Shown here: piece by piece, positions 26,956-38,021 of the stretch | Layout: each line of letters begins with the position of its first letter | How positions within the stretch are numbered: position 1 is the stretch's first letter | NCBI RefSeq assembly: GCF_032918005.1 | Contig: NZ_CP136628.1 | Location: 2,775,501-2,839,500 of the forward strand | Source of the DNA: Bradyrhizobium sp. NDS-1 | GTDB lineage: Bacteria; Pseudomonadota; Alphaproteobacteria; Rhizobiales; Xanthobacteraceae | Direction of reading: 5' to 3' | Length of the DNA: 64,000 nucleotides | Position numbers and translations under genes: made by a program | The notes under the pieces: model-generated | What the model was told of the DNA's origin: nothing | The model's database searches: none | The model's input: the letters and a program-made list of their open reading frames with translations, nothing else

Positions 26956-28044
26956 ATGCGCCTGTTCCAGAATAGCGCCCTCTACCCGTCCTATCTGCTG
27001 CAGCTGAACCAGCTCGCGGCGAATACCCATAGCTTCGCGGAGCGGCGGGATGTGTTCTTGCATGACCGTTTCGGCGCGGCGCATTTCCTCAAGCCGGTGC
27101 TCGATGCATCGCCGGAAGCCTTCTTCACCAACGGAGACGACGAGATCCTGCAGCGCCGCTGGGCGCGCGAGCAGGGCATGTCGGGCGAGCCGACCCTCGA
27201 GGCCATCCTGCTTGCGCAGATCGAGCATCACGCCACCGAGGTGTTCTACAACCTCGATCCGGTGCGTTATCCGAGCGCCTTCGTCGCCAAGCTGCCGGGC
27301 TGTGTCAAGACGGCGTTGTGCTGGCGTGCGGCGCCGTCAGGAAATGCCGATTTCACGGCGTATGGCGCCGTGCTGGGAAACTTTCCGTCGATCCTCGACA
27401 TTTGGCGCGGCAAGGGATGCCGGGCCGAATTGTTCTTTCCGGCACATGATCCCGTGATGGACGAATATGGCCACGGCGAACGCCCGATCGACGTCGTCTT
27501 CGTCGGCGGCTACTCGCGGCACCATCGGGCGCGCGCCCGGACGCTGGAGCAGGTCGCGCAGCTCGCGGCCAGTCGCAACATCGTGCTATGTCTCGATGCC
27601 TCGCGTCTGACCAGGCTCGCCGAGACCGCGCTCGGACGATTGCTCCCGCTGCGCGAGCACCGGCGCCCCGATGCCATCGCCGCCATTGCGAAGCCTCCCG
27701 TGTTTGGGAGGAGCCTCTACGAACTGATCGGGTCGTCGAAGATCGTGCTCAACGGCGCGATCGACATGGCTGGCACTGATCGCGGCAATATGCGTTGCTT
27801 CGAGGCGATGGGTTGCGGCGGGCTGCTCGTCTCCGACGCCGGAGGGTATCCGGACGGTATGGAGGAGGGGCGCACCATCGAGACCTACGATACCCCGGAG
27901 CAGGCCGTCGAGGTCATTTCTCGAAGCTTGCAGGACTGGCCGAGGTCGGCGGAGATCGCCGCCCTTGGCCGGGCCCGCGTCCGGGACGTCTACCGCAAGG
28001 ACGTGCAATGGAAGCAGTTCGGCGATCTCGTCGGACGGATTTAG
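26956..28044 (+). CDS. Glycosyltransferase, CgeB-like GT-B fold
   Basis: A 362-residue cytoplasmic protein. The C-terminal half has the GT-B nucleotide-sugar region with [18 protein letters not shown] and the following [10 protein letters not shown] block, matching Glyco_trans_1_2 / CgeB-like transferases. The N-terminal half is diverged. Donor and acceptor are unknown. It follows asnB by 3 bp. Confidence 0.75.
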   Translation: MRLFQNSALYPSYLLQLNQLAANTHSFAERRDVFLHDRFGAAHFLKPVLDASPEAFFTNGDDEILQRRWAREQGMSGEPTLEAILLAQIEHHATEVFYNLDPVRYPSAFVAKLPGCVKTALCWRAAPSGNADFTAYGAVLGNFPSILDIWRGKGCRAELFFPAHDPVMDEYGHGERPIDVVFVGGYSRHHRARARTLEQVAQLAASRNIVLCLDASRLTRLAETALGRLLPLREHRRPDAIAAIAKPPVFGRSLYELIGSSKIVLNGAIDMAGTDRGNMRCFEAMGCGGLLVSDAGGYPDGMEEGRTIETYDTPEQAVEVISRSLQDWPRSAEIAALGRARVRDVYRKDVQWKQFGDLVGRI

Positions 28045-28087
28045 CCGTGCTAGAGCGTCCCGGGCGACGCGATTTTCAGTGGATTGC

Positions 28088-28693
28088 ATGAACCTCAACT
28101 TCCTGATTCAGCGGTTCACCGGCCGCAATGTCGACTACATGGTCCAGCGGATGGTTGGACGTGCGACGTGCCGTCTCGGTGCCGGCGCTGTGCTCGGCGC
28201 CGACGCCAGGATGAGGAATATCTACGGCGACACCGACAAGATCGACATTGGCGCGCAGAGCCGAATTTTCGGCGAACTCATGACCTTCGCCCATGGTGGG
28301 CAGATCAGGATCGGCGAATGGTGTTATGTCGGCGAGGGGACGCGGATCTGGTCCGCCGCCTCCATCGAGATTGGAAACCGGGTTCTGATCTCCCATTCGG
28401 CGAATGTATTCGACAGTCTGACTCATCCGATCGGGGCGGCCGCGCGACACGAACAGGTCCGACAGATATTCACGAGCGGTCATCCGCGTGAGCTTTCGCT
28501 CGACGAAGCCCCGGTTCGGATCTGCGATGATGCCTGGGTTGGCGCGGGTGCGATGGTGCTACGCGGCGTAACGGTTGGCGAGGGGGCAGTGGTAGCGGCC
28601 GGCGCGGTCGTCACCAAGGACGTGCCGGCCTTCTCGATCGTGGCCGGAAACCCGGCGGTGCTGGTCAGGGAGCTCCGGCCCGATGAGCGGTAA
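28088..28693 (+). CDS. Acetyltransferase, left-handed beta-helix type
   Basis: A 201-residue protein made of hexapeptide repeats ([58 protein letters not shown] in pieces), with the [13 protein letters not shown] loop (H103, H113) common in WcaF/maltose-type O-acetyltransferases. It probably adds acetyl from acetyl-CoA to a glycan or sugar precursor in the cytoplasm. The ATG at 28088 is the only good start; the stop overlaps the next gene by 11 bp. Confidence 0.88.
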   Translation: MNLNFLIQRFTGRNVDYMVQRMVGRATCRLGAGAVLGADARMRNIYGDTDKIDIGAQSRIFGELMTFAHGGQIRIGEWCYVGEGTRIWSAASIEIGNRVLISHSANVFDSLTHPIGAAARHEQVRQIFTSGHPRELSLDEAPVRICDDAWVGAGAMVLRGVTVGEGAVVAAGAVVTKDVPAFSIVAGNPAVLVRELRPDER

Positions 28694-29534
28694 CGGGAAG
28701 TTCACGACTTGGGAGGAAGCCGTGGTCTGGCTGCGCAATCAGCCGGATCAGGGCCAGCTCGTGCGTGACGCCTTCTACGATGATCCGCTGGCCGCGGCTG
28801 CCGAGCGCTATTTTCGAAGCTCCGAGTGGCAGGCGATTGCGGCGCTGCTGTCCGGCCGCTCCGGCACGGCGCTCGACGTCGGTGCCGGTCGCGGCATTGC
28901 GAGCTACGCGCTGGCTCGCAGCGGATTTGAGGTAACTGCCCTCGAGCCCGATGGCAGCGCGATCGTCGGTGCGGCGGCGATCCGCGATCTGGCGGCCGAG
29001 ACAAAGCTGCCGATCCACGTGGTCGAGGAATTCTCGGAGCGCCTGCCGTTCGCGGACGAAACATTCGATCTCGTATTTGCGCGCGCGGTGCTGCATCATA
29101 TGCGCGACCTCGACGGCGCCTGCCGCGAGATGTTTCGTGTGCTTCGCCCCGGCGGGATGCTGATCGCCGCGCGGGAGCATGTGATCAGCAAGGAAAGCGA
29201 TCTTCAGCAGTTCCTCGATCAGCACCCGCTGCATCGCCTTTACGGCGGCGAGCATGCCTACCTGCTCAACCGTTATACCGGCGCGCTGAAATCGGCCGGC
29301 TTTGCGGCTGTCGAGACGCTGGCTCCGCTGCAAAGTCCCATCAATCTGTTTCCCTACACAATGGAGACGCTGCGATCCGCGGTTGTCGAAAGGCTGACGT
29401 TGAAGATTCCAGCCGGTCCGCTGTGGCGCGCGGCCTTTGCTTCGCAGCGCGTCTTCGTATCGCTGCTTTCGCTGGCCAAGAGCTTTGACCGTCGGCCTGG
29501 CCGGCTCTATTCGTTCGTTTGTCACAAGGTTTAG
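28683..29534 (+). CDS. SAM-dependent methyltransferase (class I)
   Basis: A 283-residue protein with motif [16 protein letters not shown] (about 62-76), the acidic strand ALEPDGS, and the motif IV region [13 protein letters not shown] followed by LRPGG, matching Methyltransf_11 enzymes. In this context it likely methylates a sugar or lipid-linked glycan. It overlaps the acetyltransferase gene by 11 bp and the next gene starts 3 bp after its stop, so the three are translationally linked. Confidence 0.87.
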   Translation: MSGNGKFTTWEEAVVWLRNQPDQGQLVRDAFYDDPLAAAAERYFRSSEWQAIAALLSGRSGTALDVGAGRGIASYALARSGFEVTALEPDGSAIVGAAAIRDLAAETKLPIHVVEEFSERLPFADETFDLVFARAVLHHMRDLDGACREMFRVLRPGGMLIAAREHVISKESDLQQFLDQHPLHRLYGGEHAYLLNRYTGALKSAGFAAVETLAPLQSPINLFPYTMETLRSAVVERLTLKIPAGPLWRAAFASQRVFVSLLSLAKSFDRRPGRLYSFVCHKV

Positions 29535-29537
29535 ATC

Positions 29538-30470
29538 ATGTCCGCGTGGGTCACCGGTGCGAACGGGTTCATCGGCCGTCATCTCGTTCGCGAGCTGGCA
29601 GGCGCCGGGCGTGCAGTTCATGGCCTTGGTCACGGCGCGCTCGATGCAGCCGATGCGCGCGCCCTCGGCTTGCAGACGTGGATCAATGGCGAGGTTGACG
29701 CGGCCAACCTGAGCGCGCTCGCCGCTGCGCGCGGGTTGCCGTCGCAGGTCTTCCATCTAGCGGGTGGATCGTCGGTCGGGCCGTCGATCGCGCGCCCGTT
29801 CGAGGACTTTTCGCGGACGGTGACGAGCACGGCACGCCTGCTCGAATGGCTTCGAAGCTCTGCACCGGCGTGCCGTCTGGTGGTCGCGTCGAGCGCGGCG
29901 GTCTACGGTTCGGAGCATGCCGGTCCGATTCCCGAAAGCGCCGCACTCGCGCCGATGTCGCCCTATGGTCATCACAAGCTGATGATGGAGCAGCTGTGCC
30001 GGAGCTATGCGCAGAGTTTCGGCATTCGCTGCACCGTCGTGCGGTTGTTCTCGGTCTACGGTCCGAACCTTCGCAAGCAACTGCTCTGGGACATCTGCTC
30101 ACGGCTGAGCAGCGATGAACGGTCTCTCGATCTGGGAGGGACCGGGGCCGAGATAAGGGACTGGACCGACGTCCGCGATGTCGTTCGCTTGCTGGCCCGC
30201 GTTGCGGAGGAGGTGCACCAGGATGAATTCCGGCCGATCAATGGCGGCTCGGGACGCGGCACGAGCGTCGCCGATATTGCCGAAGGCCTGATCCGGAATT
30301 GGGGAAGCAACACCGTCGTTCGTTATTCCGGCGTGGCGCGGCCGGGCGACCCGGTCAGCCTGCTGGCGGATGACGGGCGTTTGCGCGAGATGAATTTCGA
30401 CTGGCGCCTGCCGCTGGAGCGCGGTCTCGCCGATTACGTCGAATGGTTCAGGGGCCCGGGCCGTGCCTAA
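29538..30470 (+). CDS. NAD-dependent epimerase/dehydratase (extended SDR)
   Basis: A 310-residue nucleotide-sugar modifying enzyme. Seen: the Rossmann motif TGANGFIG (6-13), catalytic Ser in VASSAAVYG (118-119), and YGHHK (Y143, K147). A 4-epimerase, reductase or dehydratase role is possible; substrate not readable. Its end overlaps the start of the following glycosyltransferase by 8 bp. Confidence 0.87.
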   Translation: MSAWVTGANGFIGRHLVRELAGAGRAVHGLGHGALDAADARALGLQTWINGEVDAANLSALAAARGLPSQVFHLAGGSSVGPSIARPFEDFSRTVTSTARLLEWLRSSAPACRLVVASSAAVYGSEHAGPIPESAALAPMSPYGHHKLMMEQLCRSYAQSFGIRCTVVRLFSVYGPNLRKQLLWDICSRLSSDERSLDLGGTGAEIRDWTDVRDVVRLLARVAEEVHQDEFRPINGGSGRGTSVADIAEGLIRNWGSNTVVRYSGVARPGDPVSLLADDGRLREMNFDWRLPLERGLADYVEWFRGPGRA

Positions 30471-31656
30471 GCGCGCACCGCTGCGGATTGCGTTCACCAA
30501 CGTCCCGCGACGCCTATGGGCGGGCGGTTACAACTATCAACGCAATCTGTTCGAGGTGCTCAACCGGCATTCTCCGGGGATGGTGGTCCCTGTGCTGTTT
30601 GCCGGAGCGGCGGACGATCCCGATGAGATCGCGGCCTTGGCCAGCATTCCCGGCGTCGAGGTCGTGCGCTCGCCGGTGTTCGATCACGGCGCGACCGGAC
30701 TTGCCCGCACGACGGATCTCGCTCGAGCGATCGTCTTTGGCTTGGACGCGCCTGCCGTTGCCGAATTCAAGGCCAACGGGATCGACATGGTGTTCGAATC
30801 CGCGCGCTTCTTTGGCTGGCGCCTGCCATTTCCGGCAGTCGCATGGTTCCCGGATTTTCAGCATCGCCTGCTTCCCCATCTTTTCTCCAGGGCCGCCTAT
30901 TGGCGGCGTGATCTCGGCTTTCGGGCTCAGATCGCGTCTGGTCGGCACATCATGCTGAGCAGCGCCAGCGCGCTCGGCGATCTCAGGAAGTTCTATCCGG
31001 GCAGTTCGAACGGCGTCTCGGTCGTTCGATTTGCGAGCGAGCCCCCTGTCGGACTGCTCACCACGGATCCGTCTGACGTGATCGCCCGCTATGATCTTCC
31101 GCGACGCTATTTCTATCTGCCCAACCAGTTCTGGCGGCACAAGAATCACCAGCTCGTGGTCGATGCGCTCGATCTGCTGAAGTCTCGGGGGCGCGACGTC
31201 GTCGTCGCGGCCTCTGGAAATACGGAGGACTTCCGCGAGTCCGGCCTTTTCGACAAGACCATGAGCGAGGTCAGCTCGCGCGGGCTGGAGCCGAACTTCA
31301 AGCATCTCGGATTGATTCCCCTGGATCATGTCTATGCCCTCCTGCGTGCATCGATGGCGCTCATCAATCCTTCGGAATGCGAGGGGTGGAGCACGACTGT
31401 CGAGGAAGCGAAGTCGTTCGGTGTCCCGATGATTCTGTCCGACATCGATGTCCATCGCGAACAGACCGGGGGTAGCGCGCGATACTTCGGCATCCGAGAC
31501 GCCGCGGCGCTGGCCGATCAAATGTTGCAGGTTGCGGAAACGGCCGAGGCTGCGACCGTCCGCAATCTGTTGCCGAACCTCGAGCAGCGCGTCGAGGCGT
31601 TCGTTGCGGATTTCATCCGGCTGACTCGGGACGTGATGGAGTCACGGGCCGGCTGA
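30463..31656 (+). CDS. Glycosyltransferase family 4 (GT-B)
   Basis: A 397-residue transferase. The C-terminal domain has the GT4 signature NPSECEGWSTTVEEAKSFG with the conserved Glu residues, preceded by PNQFWRHKNH and the nucleotide-binding strand. The start is GTG at 30463, overlapping the SDR gene. It ends the rightward flippase operon and faces the polymerase candidate with a 13-bp gap. Likely inner-membrane-associated on the cytoplasmic side. Confidence 0.88.
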   Translation: MPKRAPLRIAFTNVPRRLWAGGYNYQRNLFEVLNRHSPGMVVPVLFAGAADDPDEIAALASIPGVEVVRSPVFDHGATGLARTTDLARAIVFGLDAPAVAEFKANGIDMVFESARFFGWRLPFPAVAWFPDFQHRLLPHLFSRAAYWRRDLGFRAQIASGRHIMLSSASALGDLRKFYPGSSNGVSVVRFASEPPVGLLTTDPSDVIARYDLPRRYFYLPNQFWRHKNHQLVVDALDLLKSRGRDVVVAASGNTEDFRESGLFDKTMSEVSSRGLEPNFKHLGLIPLDHVYALLRASMALINPSECEGWSTTVEEAKSFGVPMILSDIDVHREQTGGSARYFGIRDAAALADQMLQVAETAEAATVRNLLPNLEQRVEAFVADFIRLTRDVMESRAG

Positions 31657-31669
31657 GCGCGCGGCCCGA

Positions 31670-32974
31670 CTAGACCTTCGGTGCAAAGATACTCCGAGGC
31701 ACCACATACCAGAGCAGGAACATAAGGGCCGTTCCGTGCGTGAGGAGCGCGACCGTAAGCGGCACGTTGAGCAGAACGTGGGGCAACGTTCCGGCGGAGA
31801 TCAGTACGAGGCGGGGCGGCAGCCCCGCCGACGTCCGATTGCCAACCGCGAGCACCAGGCCGGATGCGAGCGCGGTCAGAGGCGCAAGATACGGTCCGAC
31901 GGAGGCAATGCCCTCAGTCGCAAACAGCGATGCATTGACTTGCCCGAAACCGTAGGTGTTCTGCATCACCACCGCCAGCGGTTCGTCGTAGGGACAATGC
32001 ACCAGCGGCTTGAGGACGGAGATCTGGCAGAACCAGGTCAGCGGGTGGTTCGCGAAGAAGTGGTTGTAGAGGTCGAGCGCGCCTGATGCCGTCGCCATCA
32101 TCCGGATGTTGACGATGTCGAAATATCTGCCCGGAATGCTCCTCAGGCTCGCCTCTGTCAGCCAGATCACGAGTAGTCCTATCAGCATCGGGACGAAAAT
32201 CGAGGCAATGACCGATGCTCTCGCTTCCAGAAGCCGTGACAGCACGACCAGCGTGATCAGCCAGGCCGGCGTGAAGAACGCGAATTTCGTCAACGTGACG
32301 GGATAGAACAACAGAAGCAGGACCAGGACCAGGACGGCGCGGACGCGATGGCCGAGCAGCCAGTAGCAGGCGAAGGCGAACGGCAGCAGCGTGCTGGAAA
32401 CCCACCCTATGAGATATCGCAGCGCTCCCGGAAATTCGAGGGCGTCGCGATAGTCGTAAATGCGCGCGACCGAGACCATTCGGAAATTGTAGGTGGAAGC
32501 GACCGCGAGGGTAGCGATGGAGACCGCCAGAATGAGCGTCAGCAAATGCTCGAAGCGGGCGTTGGACAGGGGCACGAATTGCCGCAGCGGCGCCCCGATG
32601 AACAAAACGGGGATCAGGAAGAGCAGCAGCGCCAATGCCGCCGAAACTCCTGCAAGCAATCGCGGGTAGTTGTAGTCGGAGAAGACGTCGATCCACAGGA
32701 AGCCCAGGATCATCGTGTAAAAATAGAATCCGACGAAATAGCCGAAGCTGAAGCGGGCGGAGGCGAATAGCAGCGAGACGACGGAAAAGCCGGCCGCAAC
32801 GAGAACCGCGATCCAGAGGCGTTTCGGATCGAAGTCGATGGAAAGCTGGAAGGTCGCGACCTCGATCAGCGACAGGCAGGTAACGGCGCTGTGCAGCAGG
32901 ACCAGTTTCGTCAGCGCTGCTTTCGAGTCCAGGCGGGCGCGCAGATCGCTGATGATGCCGGGCGGTGCGCTCAT
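31670..32974 (-). CDS. Polytopic membrane protein, candidate O-antigen polymerase
   Basis: A 434-residue protein with about 11-12 membrane segments and one longer non-membrane loop at about 285-345 (RSIPGRYFDIVNIRM ... HCPYDEPL). This topology, with a large periplasmic loop and Arg residues, is that of Wzy-type polymerases, whose primary sequences are poorly conserved. The context (flippase, transferases) supports it; there is no direct motif. It is followed on the minus strand by no close gene and preceded by the UDP-xylose synthase gene 39 bp upstream. Confidence 0.55.
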   Translation of the reverse strand: MSAPPGIISDLRARLDSKAALTKLVLLHSAVTCLSLIEVATFQLSIDFDPKRLWIAVLVAAGFSVVSLLFASARFSFGYFVGFYFYTMILGFLWIDVFSDYNYPRLLAGVSAALALLLFLIPVLFIGAPLRQFVPLSNARFEHLLTLILAVSIATLAVASTYNFRMVSVARIYDYRDALEFPGALRYLIGWVSSTLLPFAFACYWLLGHRVRAVLVLVLLLLFYPVTLTKFAFFTPAWLITLVVLSRLLEARASVIASIFVPMLIGLLVIWLTEASLRSIPGRYFDIVNIRMMATASGALDLYNHFFANHPLTWFCQISVLKPLVHCPYDEPLAVVMQNTYGFGQVNASLFATEGIASVGPYLAPLTALASGLVLAVGNRTSAGLPPRLVLISAGTLPHVLLNVPLTVALLTHGTALMFLLWYVVPRSIFAPKV

Positions 32975-33013
32975 GGCCTTAGCTCGCTGCGAACGACGGG
33001 AGTTGCGAGCAGA

Positions 33014-33976
<963 letters not shown>

Positions 33977-34194
33977 GGTCGGTTCCAGCTGGGTCGCGGG
34001 ACGGTCTTGCCCCGGTGCGGCGGGCAGAGTGGTATCGGCTACGGGCGAAAACGCCAATAGCTTTGCAAGAGGGTAATTAAATACCTCTTGACATCGAAAG
34101 TTGCTTGAGAGCCGATGATTTTCCAGGTCTCGCCACTTCGTATAGAAGCCGTCGGGAATACGCGGGGAGCGGGCCTCCCGTTCGGAGCAAACGA

Positions 34195-34965
34195 ATGAAA
34201 GTCGTAATTCTTGCAGGGGGCCTCGGCACGCGAATCGCGGAGGAGACCAGCACGCGACCAAAGCCGATGGTGGAGATCGGCGGGCGGCCCATCTTGTGGC
34301 ACATCATGAAGATCTACAGCCATTACGGCTTCCATGATTTCGTGATCTGCCTTGGCTACAAGGGCTTCATGATCAAGGAGTACTTCGCGAACTATTTCCT
34401 GCACATGTCCGACGTGACCTTTCACATCGCCGAGAACCGGATGGAAGTGCATCGCGAAACCGCCGAGCCGTGGCGGGTCACGCTGGTGGACACCGGCGAG
34501 GACACCCAGACCGGCGGCCGGTTGAAGCGGGTGCTGTCCTACGTCGCGGACGAGCCCTTCTTCGCATTGACCTATGGCGACGGTGTCGCCGACATCGACC
34601 TTGCCGCCGAGATCGCTTTCCACAAGGCGCATGGGCGCCGCGCCACCGTTTCGGTGGTGCGGCCGGCCAAGCGCTTCGGCGCGATCGCGATCGAGGGTGA
34701 CCGGGTCGTCAATTTCGAGGAAAAGCCCAATGACGATGGCGGCTGGATCAATGGCGGTTTCTTTCTATTGTCGCCATCGGTCGGCGAGCTGATCGCAGAC
34801 GACAACACGATCTGGGAGCGCGAGCCGATGGAGCAACTGGTGCGCGGTGACGATCTGCGCGCCTATGTGCATCCCGGCTTCTGGCACCCGATGGACTCGC
34901 TGCGCGATCGCAACTTCCTCGAGGGCGAATGGGCCAGCAACCGCGCCAAATGGAGGATCTGGTGA
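34195..34965 (+). CDS. rfbF: Glucose-1-phosphate cytidylyltransferase
   Basis: A 256-residue enzyme making CDP-glucose from glucose 1-phosphate and CTP. Seen: LAGGLGTR (6-13), [19 protein letters not shown], and the RfbF-specific NRMEVHRE...[10 protein letters not shown] and GGWINGGFF segments. The length matches RfbF. The ATG at 34195 is chosen over an upstream in-frame start because the family begins MKVVILAGG. Its stop overlaps the rfbG start (GTGA). Confidence 0.95.
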   Translation: MKVVILAGGLGTRIAEETSTRPKPMVEIGGRPILWHIMKIYSHYGFHDFVICLGYKGFMIKEYFANYFLHMSDVTFHIAENRMEVHRETAEPWRVTLVDTGEDTQTGGRLKRVLSYVADEPFFALTYGDGVADIDLAAEIAFHKAHGRRATVSVVRPAKRFGAIAIEGDRVVNFEEKPNDDGGWINGGFFLLSPSVGELIADDNTIWEREPMEQLVRGDDLRAYVHPGFWHPMDSLRDRNFLEGEWASNRAKWRIW

Positions 34966-36026
34966 CGGATCCGGCATTCTGGCGCGGCAAGAAGGTCTTC
35001 CTCACCGGCCACACCGGCTTCAAGGGGGCGTGGGCCTCGCTGCTGCTGCGCCGTCTCGGGGCTGACGTCTACGGCTATGCGCTGCCGCCGACACACCAAT
35101 CCGCGCTGTTCATCACGGCTCGCATCGCCGACGACATCAGGCACCGCGTGGCCGACATCCGCGATCTCCCGACCTTGCGCGCCGCAATGGCGGAGGCCGA
35201 GCCCGATATCGTCATCCATATGGCGGCGCAAGCGCTGGTTCGCCCCTCCTATGAAGAGCCTGTCGAGACCTTCGCGACCAACGTGATGGGCACGGTGCAT
35301 GTGCTGGAGGCGGCGCGGCATCTGCGCTCGGTGCAGGTGATCCTGAACGTCACCAGCGACAAGTGCTACGAGAACAACGGTACAGGCGCCGCCTTCGGCG
35401 AGGGCGACCGGCTCGGCGGTGACGATCCCTACAGCAACAGCAAGGCCTGTGCCGAGCTCGTGACTCATTCCTACCGCCACAGCTTCTTCAACACGAGCGG
35501 CGCGGCGCGCGTCGCGACCGCGCGTGCCGGCAACGTGTTCGGCGGCGGTGACTGGGCGCGCGACCGCCTGGTGCCCGATGCGATGCAGGCCTTCCTGGCA
35601 GGCGAGGCGCTCCGCATCCGCAATCCCAATTCGGTGCGGCCCTGGCAGCACGCACTCGATCCGGTGCTCGGCTATCTCTCGCTGGTCGAGCGATTGGCGG
35701 CCGATGAACGTTTCGTCGGGGGCTGGAATTTCGGACCGGATACCGCAAGCGAGATGTCGGTCGGGACCGTGGTCGATCGCCTGATCGCGCTGTGGGGCGA
35801 CGGCGCGCGGTGGACGGCCGATTCCGGCGCGCATCCGTACGAAGCTGCCTATCTCAGGCTTGATTGCGCGAAGGCGCGGAACGAACTCGGCTGGACGCCC
35901 CGGCTCGATCTGGCACAGGGCCTTCGCTTGACTGTCGATTGGTACAAGGCGCTACGCGAAGGCCGGGACCTGCGCAGCTTCTCGCTCGATCAGCTCGATC
36001 AGGTCGCTGGCGCCTTGCAAGCCTGA
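34962..36026 (+). CDS. rfbG: CDP-glucose 4,6-dehydratase
   Basis: A 354-residue extended SDR converting CDP-glucose to CDP-4-keto-6-deoxyglucose. Seen: FLTGHTGFKGAW (14-25), NVTSDKCYEN with T131-D133, and YSNSK (Y157, K161), followed by the GNVFGGGDW block typical of RfbG. The GTG at 34962 is chosen because TGGAGG sits 5 nt upstream and the GTGA overlap implies coupling to rfbF; an ATG at 34950 is the alternative. No rfbH (3-dehydrase) is in the window, so the product must take another route. Confidence 0.95.
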   Translation: MTDPAFWRGKKVFLTGHTGFKGAWASLLLRRLGADVYGYALPPTHQSALFITARIADDIRHRVADIRDLPTLRAAMAEAEPDIVIHMAAQALVRPSYEEPVETFATNVMGTVHVLEAARHLRSVQVILNVTSDKCYENNGTGAAFGEGDRLGGDDPYSNSKACAELVTHSYRHSFFNTSGAARVATARAGNVFGGGDWARDRLVPDAMQAFLAGEALRIRNPNSVRPWQHALDPVLGYLSLVERLAADERFVGGWNFGPDTASEMSVGTVVDRLIALWGDGARWTADSGAHPYEAAYLRLDCAKARNELGWTPRLDLAQGLRLTVDWYKALREGRDLRSFSLDQLDQVAGALQA

Positions 36027-36911
36027 TTAGCCCGGCAGATGGAGGATCTCGGCGATGCGGTCCTCTGCTGACACCGCGTGCTTCAGGTGCTCGCCCGACA
36101 AGACTGCCAGATAGGATTTGAGCAGGACGACGAGCACGAGGACGGCGCGCTCGACGTCGGGCGAAAGGCCGGTTCGGCCGAAAGCGGCCGTCTGCAGGAA
36201 CGGCCGGTTCTCCATGAAAGTCAGCCAATAGAGGTAGTCGTAGCCGGCGATCCCGCGGAATGCGTCTTCCCAGTCGATGACGCGCGGTGCGGTTCCCTGG
36301 AGCATGATGTTCTTCGGTCCGAAATCGCCATGACAGAGCGCCTCGGGCAAATTCGCGTGACGATCCCCGAGCAGCGCGATCAGTCTGTGGACTTCGGCCG
36401 CGGTGGCCCGCTCCAGCAGACGGCGGCTCGCAAGGGTCTTCAGAGCCACTGCGGCAGCAGCCAGATAATATTCGAACGAGGCAAGCCCATTCGGCCGCCA
36501 GCCCTTGAGCCGCTCACTGCATGCCTCTGCCATTGCAGCGGCATCAGCGGGCTCTATCGGGCCGGCCAGCGGCGTGAGCGCGGGCATCGTGAGGCAGAGC
36601 CGCGCCGTCCCATCCGCGAGCGGGATCTCGAAACGGTCGAGCACGATCATGTCGCCGTAGAGTTGCTCGAGGATGTCGGCTTCCTTGGCGAGGTTGGCGC
36701 GCGCGCCCGGCAGATGCGTCTTCAAGAAACGCTTTTCGCCGGAGATGTCTACATCGTAGCAGGCACCGAGCGTGCCGCCAGGGGCCGCCATGACGGCGGC
36801 GTTGCGGTCGAAGGATTGCAGATGCTGCCGCAGCGCGGGCAGGAGTTGCGCGCGATCGGCAGCAATGTCGGGGCGGTCGCAGGTTTCGAAGAACGCGATC
36901 TTACTCAGCAC
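36027..36911 (-). CDS. APH-family small-molecule kinase
   Basis: A 294-residue protein with the phosphotransferase signature: catalytic loop CHGDFGPKN (H194, D196, N201) and the Mg-binding VIDWED (D213), plus a Lys in RFLKTHL (K64) that may bind ATP. This is the aminoglycoside phosphotransferase / choline kinase fold. In a glycan cluster a sugar, polyol or choline-like substrate is more likely than an antibiotic, but this is inference. It is convergent with rfbG with no gap at all, and its start overlaps the sulfotransferase stop by 11 bp. Confidence 0.85.
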   Translation of the reverse strand: MLSKIAFFETCDRPDIAADRAQLLPALRQHLQSFDRNAAVMAAPGGTLGACYDVDISGEKRFLKTHLPGARANLAKEADILEQLYGDMIVLDRFEIPLADGTARLCLTMPALTPLAGPIEPADAAAMAEACSERLKGWRPNGLASFEYYLAAAAVALKTLASRRLLERATAAEVHRLIALLGDRHANLPEALCHGDFGPKNIMLQGTAPRVIDWEDAFRGIAGYDYLYWLTFMENRPFLQTAAFGRTGLSPDVERAVLVLVVLLKSYLAVLSGEHLKHAVSAEDRIAEILHLPG

Positions 36912-37854
36912 GATAGAGCTGGCTCAGATAGTCGATCCGGTCGTAGCCGAAATGACGGGCGAGGGCTGCGGTGCCCTGCGCGATCTGCCTGCGCTCATCG
37001 TCTGAGAGTTCCTGGATCACGGCCTGGTTGTAGTCCCTTGTGCTCTTGAGCACGGTTCCCCAGGGTGCGATGGAGTCCTTGATCTCGACCCCGTTCCAGC
37101 TCGGATAGAGCATGCTGTCCGCGAAAGGCACGCCGATGAATCCGGCCGCCTCGGTCATGAACTTGCGCTTGTCGTCCACGAGGTCCTCGTAACGGAAGAT
37201 GTGCACGTTCTCCGGGTACATCCTGGCAAACATCTCGACCGTCGAGTGATAGATGTTCCAGGTGATCAGGTATTTGGACAGCGGCTGCGGGAACGGGCGG
37301 CGCTTGGTGTCTCGGTAGGCCGAGAATGGATTGCGCACGATGTGCAGGATGCGGATGTTGGGAAAGTCGCGCACCATGCGATCGGCATCGATCCCAATGG
37401 CGGGGGAGTAGCCGACATGAACCATGTCCGGCCGCGGCTTGGTGTAGTAGTTCTCCCAAGCCGCGAAGGTCGCGCGGAAGAAGGCTTCGACCACCTGACG
37501 GCGGAAGATCGGCGGCTGGCCGACGATCCGGGCGAACTCGGCGATCCGCTTTTTCTCGTCCATGACGCAATCCGCATCGCGGAACTTGGAGCCATTGCGC
37601 TTGCGCAGGAAGGTCTTCAGCTCCTCGTCGATCATCTGCTCGTAGAGCTCGATCGCCGTCAGCCCCTCCGGGAATTCGGGATAGCGGTACTGGACGCGCT
37701 CGACCGAAGCCAGGAAGTCGTTGAAGTTCCGATTGCCGAGCTGCGATTCGAAGGGATAGACGAGCAGGTCGGGATGGCCGTCGAAGTGACGATGAGTGAC
37801 GTTTCCGCCGTGCTCGAAGCCCGCGGAAATCATGGCCAGCCTGAAGTCGTTCAT
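36901..37854 (-). CDS. Sulfotransferase family protein
   Basis: A 317-residue protein. The 3'-phosphate-binding region ILHIVRNPFSAYRD (169-182) and the later YEDLVDDKRKFM block fit PAPS-dependent sulfotransferases. The N-terminal 5'-phosphosulfate loop, normally RSGTT-like, is replaced by GFEHGGNVTHRHFDGHPD (12-29), keeping the frame of the loop and the HP-x-L pattern but not the usual Lys/Arg-Ser-Gly-Thr. So activity may be altered, or this is a diverged subfamily. It pairs with the kinase gene through an 11-bp overlap. Confidence 0.72.
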   Translation of the reverse strand: MNDFRLAMISAGFEHGGNVTHRHFDGHPDLLVYPFESQLGNRNFNDFLASVERVQYRYPEFPEGLTAIELYEQMIDEELKTFLRKRNGSKFRDADCVMDEKKRIAEFARIVGQPPIFRRQVVEAFFRATFAAWENYYTKPRPDMVHVGYSPAIGIDADRMVRDFPNIRILHIVRNPFSAYRDTKRRPFPQPLSKYLITWNIYHSTVEMFARMYPENVHIFRYEDLVDDKRKFMTEAAGFIGVPFADSMLYPSWNGVEIKDSIAPWGTVLKSTRDYNQAVIQELSDDERRQIAQGTAALARHFGYDRIDYLSQLYRAE

Positions 37855-38021
37855 GCGTCTACCCCTGCGTCGTCGAACCTCGGTCCGGCCCTCCGTTTAG
37901 CCGCATGGGCCGGATAATCAAGTTCGGATCGCCGTTCAGCCGTGCCGGGAGGGGGACCGGGCAGGGGGAGTTGCGGAAGCGCGACATTGACGGGCCCGGG
38001 TAGCTGATCTACCCGGGGTTT

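Noticed and set aside
33977..34194. A clean promoter or JUMPstart element before rfbF
   Set aside because: TTGACA occurs at 34088 but no -10 lies at an acceptable distance, and no GGCGGTAG core was found.
36027..36911. Aminoglycoside resistance gene
   Set aside because: Only the general kinase fold is seen; the position inside a glycan cluster and overlap with a sulfotransferase gene make an antibiotic substrate unlikely.
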